A DNA stretch of 64,000 nt, from NCBI GenBank assembly GCA_009691765.1, contig SIAO01000010.1, positions 31,504 through 95,503 of the forward strand, given 5' to 3'. Below are positions 59,712-64,000 of this stretch, in pieces. Made by a program: the position numbers and the translations under genes. How positions within the stretch are numbered: the stretch's first letter is position 1; each line of letters opens with the position of its first letter. This stretch comes from Planctomycetota bacterium (GTDB taxonomy: Bacteria; Planctomycetota; GCA-002687715). The notes beneath the pieces were generated by a model that was not told the origin of the DNA, did not search any database, and saw only the letters and a program-made list of their open reading frames with translations.

Positions 59712-61351
59712 AGGAACTGCTCTTCGCGTTGTTCCAACGTTCGCGCGCCAATGATGCAACCGGCTACGGCCAAGAGCGCACACACTGCGAGCACCGCTGG
59801 CAGTGTCAACGCGAAGGACCACGACGGCAACAAGCGACCAACCCAAGGGAAATCCATCAGTGGTGCGAGTGCGAGCGCCGTCAACAAACCTGACACCGCA
59901 AGCTCAGGAAGAAAGCAGAAGAGCTTCACAAAAGTCGTGACGCAACCTTGGCCCTGTCCGGCTTTCACGGCGCGTTTGCGATCGGCACTCGCAATGGGGT
60001 ACGGCCAACGCGTGGAAAACACTGCTCCAACTGCCACGGCCAGCGTGTGAAAGATCACCACACCCAAAGCCACTGCGGGCCAGGCATACAGCATGCACAA
60101 CGGATCGCCACCAAGAGTGCCCAGCAGCAACAACAACAGCGCAGCAAGCACGAGATCAATCGGAATACACATCCCGAGCACGGCCAACATGCGACCAGCT
60201 ACAAGTTGCGTTCGCGGCGCAGGCGACAGCATGAGCAATGTGAGTCCTTTGCCGTCGGCTCCGAAAAGCCCATGGTGAAACCCTGCGCGTGCCAACACGA
60301 ACATCGCAGGCAGCCACCAGACGAACCAAGGATTCTGTTCGTCACCATCGGTGCGCACGCCCATGAATACCCACGGCAAGCAGATGAACACCACTTGTTG
60401 CAACCACTGCATGCGCAATTGTGGGTCGCGCCAAAGCAGGCGCAGATGCAACAAGAAACCGGCGCCAACGATCGGAGATAGGAATGGAACTTCGACGGAC
60501 TCCGAGTTCATCACCGGCGCGGTCGATGGCGGTTCTGCTTCGCCGTCCAGCATGCGTTGCAAGCGTGCAGCACCGAAGCGGAACGCCAGCACACCGGTCA
60601 GCAGCGTGAATCCAATGCGCAAGGATGCCAAGCCACCGAACTCGCCGCGCCAGATGTCGAGCAAGCCGGCGGTGGGCAACCATGTGAAGAATGCTGGCGC
60701 TTTCATTTGCGCCAACTCCTGCATGCGCCCTGGTTCGATGTAGTTCACATCGAGCAAGCGAAATCCAACGTAGGCGCTGATGCCAACGAAACTACCGAGC
60801 ACCACGGCGAAATCGCGCATACGACGACGCGTCATGGCGGTAGACATCAAGAAGAAGATCGCGAGAGAGACGAGATGCCCGAGAGCCAGCGCCGCGAACA
60901 CACACAACAAGCGCCCGAGCATCACGAACGCACCGCCACCCTGCGCCACCATGACTCCCAAAGGCGAAGCGGCGTAAAGCGGCGTCATCACCGAGATCAT
61001 CCCTGCAAGCAGCATGGCCGCGAAAACTTCTTTCGCAGCAACCGGAAGGTGCATGATGCGCCCGACATCAAAGAACTCAGACACCGCCATGCCCACGAGC
61101 GTCAGCACACACTGCGCAATGAAGATCGAACCGAAAGCGCTGGCAAGCAGTGAATCGCCCAACTCTGGGTTGCGACTCACACCAAACGCTGTGCCGACTG
61201 CGAAAAGCGCCGCGACTAGGAGCAACACAAAATTCACGGCCAGTGTGAATGCGAACGCCACAGGCTTCGCCGAGCGCGAGCGAAACAACAAGCGCAGCCG
61301 TAGCCCAAGCAGAATCTGACAGCGCTGCAACGCGCTGGGGGCGTGGATCAC
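59684..61351 (-). CDS. ABC-type exporter, membrane subunit
   Basis: A 555-aa polytopic membrane protein with about 12-14 hydrophobic segments (AFTLAVNFVLLLVAALFAVG, LLVAGMISVMTPLYAASPLG-like region, LVLAALLLLLLGTLGG). Its start GTG overlaps the stop of the ATPase gene (GTGA), so the two form an ABC transporter; the permease type resembles the large ABC-2-like/'YfiP-EcsB' class. The substrate is unknown. It is probably an exporter because no binding protein gene is near. Confidence 0.82.
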   Translation of the reverse strand: MIHAPSALQRCQILLGLRLRLLFRSRSAKPVAFAFTLAVNFVLLLVAALFAVGTAFGVSRNPELGDSLLASAFGSIFIAQCVLTLVGMAVSEFFDVGRIMHLPVAAKEVFAAMLLAGMISVMTPLYAASPLGVMVAQGGGAFVMLGRLLCVFAALALGHLVSLAIFFLMSTAMTRRRMRDFAVVLGSFVGISAYVGFRLLDVNYIEPGRMQELAQMKAPAFFTWLPTAGLLDIWRGEFGGLASLRIGFTLLTGVLAFRFGAARLQRMLDGEAEPPSTAPVMNSESVEVPFLSPIVGAGFLLHLRLLWRDPQLRMQWLQQVVFICLPWVFMGVRTDGDEQNPWFVWWLPAMFVLARAGFHHGLFGADGKGLTLLMLSPAPRTQLVAGRMLAVLGMCIPIDLVLAALLLLLLGTLGGDPLCMLYAWPAVALGVVIFHTLAVAVGAVFSTRWPYPIASADRKRAVKAGQGQGCVTTFVKLFCFLPELAVSGLLTALALAPLMDFPWVGRLLPSWSFALTLPAVLAVCALLAVAGCIIGARTLEQREEQFLQALRETGD

Positions 61352-62136
61352 AGGAAGTCCACCCCATTGTGCGCCGTGCGTGTGCCGCCAGCGAGATGCA
61401 CGAACACATCTTCGAGGCTGGCTTGTTCGCCGAGGCCCGATTGCATGCGCACTTCGGTCAGCGTGCCACACACGCGCAAGCGCCCTTCCGTGATGATCGC
61501 GATGCGTGTGCAGAGCTTTTCCACCAACTCCAGCACGTGCGACGAGAAGAACACCGTGACGCCACGGTTCACCGCGTCCGTGAGCACCCCGCGGATGGCG
61601 CGCACCGTCACCGCATCGATGCCGTTAAAGGGTTCATCGAGGAACAAGAGTTTGGGCCCATGCAGCAAGGCTGCCGCCAACGCCACTTTCTTGCGCATGC
61701 CCATGGAAAAATCCATCAACAGGCGTGAGCGATCGGCTTGAGCCAGTTCCATCAACTCAAACAGGGCTTCTGTGCGGCGGCGACCCTCGTCAGGGACCAG
61801 TCCGTGCAAGCGCGCCACCAGAGCCAGCATTTCGCGCGGCGTCAGGCGCTCGTACAGCGCAGGCTCTTCAGGCAGCACACCGATGCGGCGACGCAGCTCC
61901 ATCGTTTCTCGGGTGCAATCGAGGCCGAGCACCTGCGCGCTTCCCGATGTGGGCTTCAAGAGCCCGCAGAGCATGCGAAGCGTGGTGGACTTCCCCGCTC
62001 CATTGGGCCCAAGAAACCCAAAGAACTCTCCAGCGCGCACTTCCAAGTCCAACGGCAACACCGCAGGTTTGCCTCCAAACTCACGGCTCAAGCCCTGGGT
62101 TTTCACGACTAACGGTGCTGCGAGTCCGTCATGCAT
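61348..62136 (-). CDS. ABC transporter ATP-binding protein
   Basis: A 262-aa ATPase. Walker A FLGPNGAGKSTTLRML near 41, Q-loop region RIGVLPEEPALYERLTP, signature FSMGMRKKVALAAALL (degenerate from LSGGQ), Walker B LLFLDEPFNGIDA and the switch His in FFSSHVLELVEKL. This is the ABC-2/drug-export class (EcsA/YadG type). It is coupled to the permease gene by a GTGA overlap. The degenerate signature occurs in other family members. Confidence 0.93.
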   Translation of the reverse strand: MHDGLAAPLVVKTQGLSREFGGKPAVLPLDLEVRAGEFFGFLGPNGAGKSTTLRMLCGLLKPTSGSAQVLGLDCTRETMELRRRIGVLPEEPALYERLTPREMLALVARLHGLVPDEGRRRTEALFELMELAQADRSRLLMDFSMGMRKKVALAAALLHGPKLLFLDEPFNGIDAVTVRAIRGVLTDAVNRGVTVFFSSHVLELVEKLCTRIAIITEGRLRVCGTLTEVRMQSGLGEQASLEDVFVHLAGGTRTAHNGVDFL

Positions 62137-62187
62137 GGACGAATCCTCCCTTGTGCACGACGCTTGTCAATCCGGGCCCTGCGCCGA

Positions 62188-62193
62188 TAGTGT
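62188..62193 (+). promoter_or_regulatory. -10-like hexamer of hutI
   Basis: TAGTGT, 6 nt before the ATG at 62200. Confidence 0.35.
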
Positions 62194-62199
62194 CAAGGC

Positions 62200-63483
62200 A
62201 TGGAAGTTGTCATCCGCGGCACTGGGGAGTGGGCGACGCTTGACACCGGCGTTGCTGGCCCGCGTAACGCAACGCAGTTGGCTGATGCCGGGCTTCGTCA
62301 TGGTGCCAGCGTGCATGTGCGTGACGGTGTGGTCATCGCCGTCGGCGAGCCGGATGAATGGCCGCGCGCGCTTCCGCACCTGCCGCTGATTGATCTCGGC
62401 GACCTGTTGGTCACGCCGGGTTTCGTGGACCCGCATACCCACCCTGTGTTTGCCGCCACCCGCGAAGACGAATTCGAACTGCGCTGCCGCGGCGTGAGCT
62501 ACGAGGAGATTGCGCGGCGCGGCGGTGGCATCCGCAACAGCGCGCGCAAGTTACGCAATGTGCCGCCGAAGCAAATGCTCGCCGCTGTGCTGGAGCGCGC
62601 CGATAGCTTCCTCTTGCACGGCACGACAACCATCGAAGCCAAGAGTGGCTACGGGCTTTCGCTCGAATCCGAACTCGCATCGCTCCGCGCCATCCGTGAT
62701 GCGCAAAGCGCCCATGCGCTTGACTTCGTGCCGACATTCCTTGGCGCGCACGAAATCCCAGATGAATACCGCAGTGATCGCGAAGGCTACATTCGTTTGT
62801 TGATTGACGAGATGTTGCCGCAGATCGCGCGCGAAGGTCTCGCTGAGGCCTGCGATGTGTTTTGCGAAGCCCATGTGTTCAGCGTGGAAGAAGCGCGACG
62901 CATCTTGCTCGCCGCACGCGCCCTCGGTTTGCAACTGAAATTACACGCCGACGAAATTCGCCCGATTGGCGGCGCAGGGCTCGCGGCCGAACTGCACGCG
63001 CTCAGCGCCGATCATCTCGTGGTGGCGTCACAGCGCGATCTCGAAGCCATGCGTGACGCAGGTGTGGTGGCGGTATTGCTGCCTGCCACATCGCTGTTTT
63101 TGAATCTGCCGCAAGACGCACCGGGGCGCAGCATGCTCGAGCTTGGTCTCGCACCAGCGTTGGCCACAGATTTTAATCCGGGTTCCTCGCCCACGCGCAA
63201 TATGTCGTTGGTGCTCTCGCTCGCCTGCATCAAGTACGGCATGAGCGCGGCGCAAGCTCTGGGCGCCGCAACATGGAACGCCGCACACGCCATCGGACGC
63301 GGCGGACGCATCGGCGCCATCGCGCCAGGATTCTTCGCCGACATCACCGCCTTCAACCTCGCCAACCTCGCTTCTCTTCCGTATCACTTCGGTGAGAACC
63401 GTGTTGACACGGTGATCAAGCGCGGGGTGCCCGTGGTGCGTGCGGCACATTTGTTGCCGACGGCACGCAACAGTCCTTGCTGA
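62200..63483 (+). CDS. hutI: Imidazolonepropionase
   Basis: A 427-aa amidohydrolase that opens 4-imidazolone-5-propanoate to N-formimino-glutamate in histidine degradation. Metal ligands: VDPHTHPVFAATRE (about 76-89, two His), FLGAHEIPDEYR (His), LQLKLHADEIRPIGG (His) and ALATDFNPGSSPTRNMSLV (Asp and the SPTRNM tag distinctive for HutI). GTTTIEAKSGYGLSLESEL is also specific. No other hut genes are in the window. It is followed by a hairpin overlapping the stop. Confidence 0.97.
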   Translation: MEVVIRGTGEWATLDTGVAGPRNATQLADAGLRHGASVHVRDGVVIAVGEPDEWPRALPHLPLIDLGDLLVTPGFVDPHTHPVFAATREDEFELRCRGVSYEEIARRGGGIRNSARKLRNVPPKQMLAAVLERADSFLLHGTTTIEAKSGYGLSLESELASLRAIRDAQSAHALDFVPTFLGAHEIPDEYRSDREGYIRLLIDEMLPQIAREGLAEACDVFCEAHVFSVEEARRILLAARALGLQLKLHADEIRPIGGAGLAAELHALSADHLVVASQRDLEAMRDAGVVAVLLPATSLFLNLPQDAPGRSMLELGLAPALATDFNPGSSPTRNMSLVLSLACIKYGMSAAQALGAATWNAAHAIGRGGRIGAIAPGFFADITAFNLANLASLPYHFGENRVDTVIKRGVPVVRAAHLLPTARNSPC

Positions 63484-63508
63484 TTTCTCAAGATTCGCAA
63501 GAAATCAG
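63480..63508 (+). terminator. Hairpin at the end of hutI
   Basis: CTGATTTCT and AGAAATCAG pair as a 9-bp stem around an 11-nt loop, starting inside the stop codon region of hutI. There is no T run after it, so it may be an mRNA stabiliser or a weak terminator. Confidence 0.5.
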
Positions 63509-63714
63509 AACGATTCTGCTGCAGAGCACGAATCGGCGCTGTATGTTGTTCATGCCCCTGATGAGGGGGCCGTGATGTTGCTGGGGTCGCCCGGCAACAT
63601 CGGGACTGGAGTGCTTCCGACGCGCTTATTTTGGCATCGGAAGTTGGCCCAGACCCCGCGTGGCTCCGCGCTTGACGCGGTGCGGCGCGCCGGTCGCAGG
63701 AAAGGAGGTGATGA

Positions 63715-63750
63715 TTGAAATTTTGTGAATCGCGGAGGTGTCCCTCCTAA
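63715..63750 (+). CDS. Possible 11-codon leader peptide
   Basis: A TTG start at 63715 has an excellent Shine-Dalgarno, AAAGGAGG, with GGAGG ending six nt upstream. It encodes MKFCESRRCPS and stops at TAA within the hairpin chain. The ORF could be a leader peptide whose translation controls the following hairpins. No such family is known to me. Confidence 0.3.
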   Translation: MKFCESRRCPS

Positions 63751-63781
63751 GGCCGACGGGCCTTGCAGGGAAACCTGACTG

Positions 63782-64000
63782 ATGCCGACCAGCATGTCTT
63801 TGCTGGTCGGTCTTTTTATTGGCGTGGGGCAAACGCACCAATGCTGCGCGCCGACGGATTGGGTTCTGTGGGGCGATGGCGCTGTGCTGCACGGTAGCGA
63901 AGGCCTGAATCGACTTCATTCGTGGGGACTCGACTTCGCAGCAATGTGGGCACCGTCTGGCACAACATGGCATCCGTCGCTCTATGCGGGATGGGCCAAG
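63782..64000 (+). CDS. Partial gene at the right edge, unknown function
   Basis: An open frame of 73 codons runs off the window from the ATG at 63782 (or ATG 63794, or GTG 63824). Its first residues MPTSMSLLVGLFIGVGQTHQ look like a signal peptide, and the following CCAPTDWVLWGDGAVLHGSE and WGLDFAAMWAPSGTTWHPSL read as real protein. The region overlaps the terminator hairpin at 63785-63820, so the true start may lie after it. I cannot assign a family. Confidence 0.45.
   Translation, partial: MPTSMSLLVGLFIGVGQTHQCCAPTDWVLWGDGAVLHGSEGLNRLHSWGLDFAAMWAPSGTTWHPSLYAGWAK
63785..63820 (+). terminator. Strong intrinsic terminator
   Basis: CCGACCAGC and GCTGGTCGG form a perfect 9-bp stem with an 8-nt loop, followed by TCTTTTTATT. 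This is the best rho-independent terminator in the window and ends the hairpin chain upstream. It overlaps the first codons of the partial gene at the right edge. Confidence 0.8.

Larger units (their letters stand above)
63554..63820 (+). ncRNA. Candidate structured RNA: chain of hairpins ending in a terminator
   Basis: Successive stems are: GCCCC/GGGGC at 63554-63569; a 12-bp stem at 63574-63601 with the tetraloop GTCG; CTTCCGA/TCGGAAG at 63614-63643; CCGCG/CGCGG at 63666-63680; GGAGG/CCTCC at 63734-63747; AAGGCC/GGCCTT at 63749-63764; CAGG/CCTG with a GAAA loop at 63766-63777; then the terminator at 63785-63820. GGGCC at 63567-63571 can alternatively pair with GGCCC at 63646-63650. I recognise no RNase P, tmRNA, 6S, SRP or riboswitch signature. 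Confidence 0.5.

Noticed and set aside
63550-63795. 81-codon minus-strand frame across the hairpin region
   Set aside because: It overlaps palindromic sequence and a terminator; composition is Pro/Ser/Arg-rich and no start signal is seen.
1-64000. CRISPR arrays, tRNA or rRNA genes, insertion sequences
   Set aside because: I looked for spaced direct repeats, cloverleaf-like segments and transposase motifs and found none convincing. The only dispersed repeat is the ~125-bp pair.

Overview
The window looks like a chromosomal segment of a member of the Planctomycetota. The evidence is a DUF1549/DUF1553 'planctomycete cytochrome C' protein next to a Tat-exported DUF1501 protein, a Ser/Thr kinase fused to a formylglycine-generating-enzyme-like (SUMF1) domain, many signal-peptide proteins with LamG, IPT/TIG or other beta-sandwich domains, and secreted glycan hydrolases. 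Base composition is GC-rich and fairly even. I see no rRNA, tRNA, CRISPR array, phage or transposase gene.

Layout: 1-3.3 kb, a membrane-anchored protein (partial) and the phospholipid operon plsY-gpsA-glycosyltransferase. 3.3-5.1 kb, a matrixin protease with a secreted partner. 5.4-9.4 kb, 2-oxoacid:ferredoxin oxidoreductase korAB and an MFS-like protein. 9.4-11.5 kb, a frameshifted SGNH hydrolase, a dispersed repeat and a helical protein. 11.6-17 kb, an M28 peptidase, a methyltransferase, a MoxR/TraB-like pair and the second repeat copy. 17-22.7 kb, a LamG surface protein and the kinase-SUMF1 protein. 22.7-27.7 kb, glutamate dehydrogenase, cardiolipin synthase, a degraded GAF-GGDEF gene and an aminotransferase. 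27.8-30.1 kb, thyA-folA and a dihydrouridine synthase. 30.1-38.2 kb, GH29, a putative selenoprotein, a thioredoxin-like protein, an SGNH/sialate esterase and GH2. 38.3-43.5 kb, an operon rhomboid-aguA-aguB-helical-repeat protein (agmatine to putrescine). 43.6-49.6 kb, a lipoprotein, a secreted protein, a thiolase with a 3-hydroxyacyl-CoA dehydrogenase/enoyl-CoA hydratase fusion, and ispG. 49.7-57.3 kb, the DUF1501/PSD1 pair, two secreted proteins and gene remnants. 57.3-64 kb, ettA, a spermidine-synthase-like membrane domain, an ABC exporter pair, hutI, and a strongly structured RNA-like region before a partial gene.

The most interesting element is at 31910-32470 on the minus strand. It is one reading frame with a good ribosome binding site and a signal peptide, and it is interrupted by two in-frame UGA codons. 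Each UGA falls at the metal-binding loop of one of two tandem heavy-metal-associated (HMA) domains, and each is followed at a bacterial-SECIS distance by a hairpin with the same apical loop. I read it as a two-selenocysteine HMA selenoprotein.

Two further signals are not explained by genes. One is a pair of ~125-bp repeats lying just 3' of two unrelated genes, in the same orientation relative to each gene. The other is a ~265-nt run of consecutive hairpins ending in a perfect intrinsic terminator at 63554-63820. Many starts lack a Shine-Dalgarno sequence and instead have a TAnnnT hexamer 6-9 nt upstream, which suggests widespread leaderless transcription.
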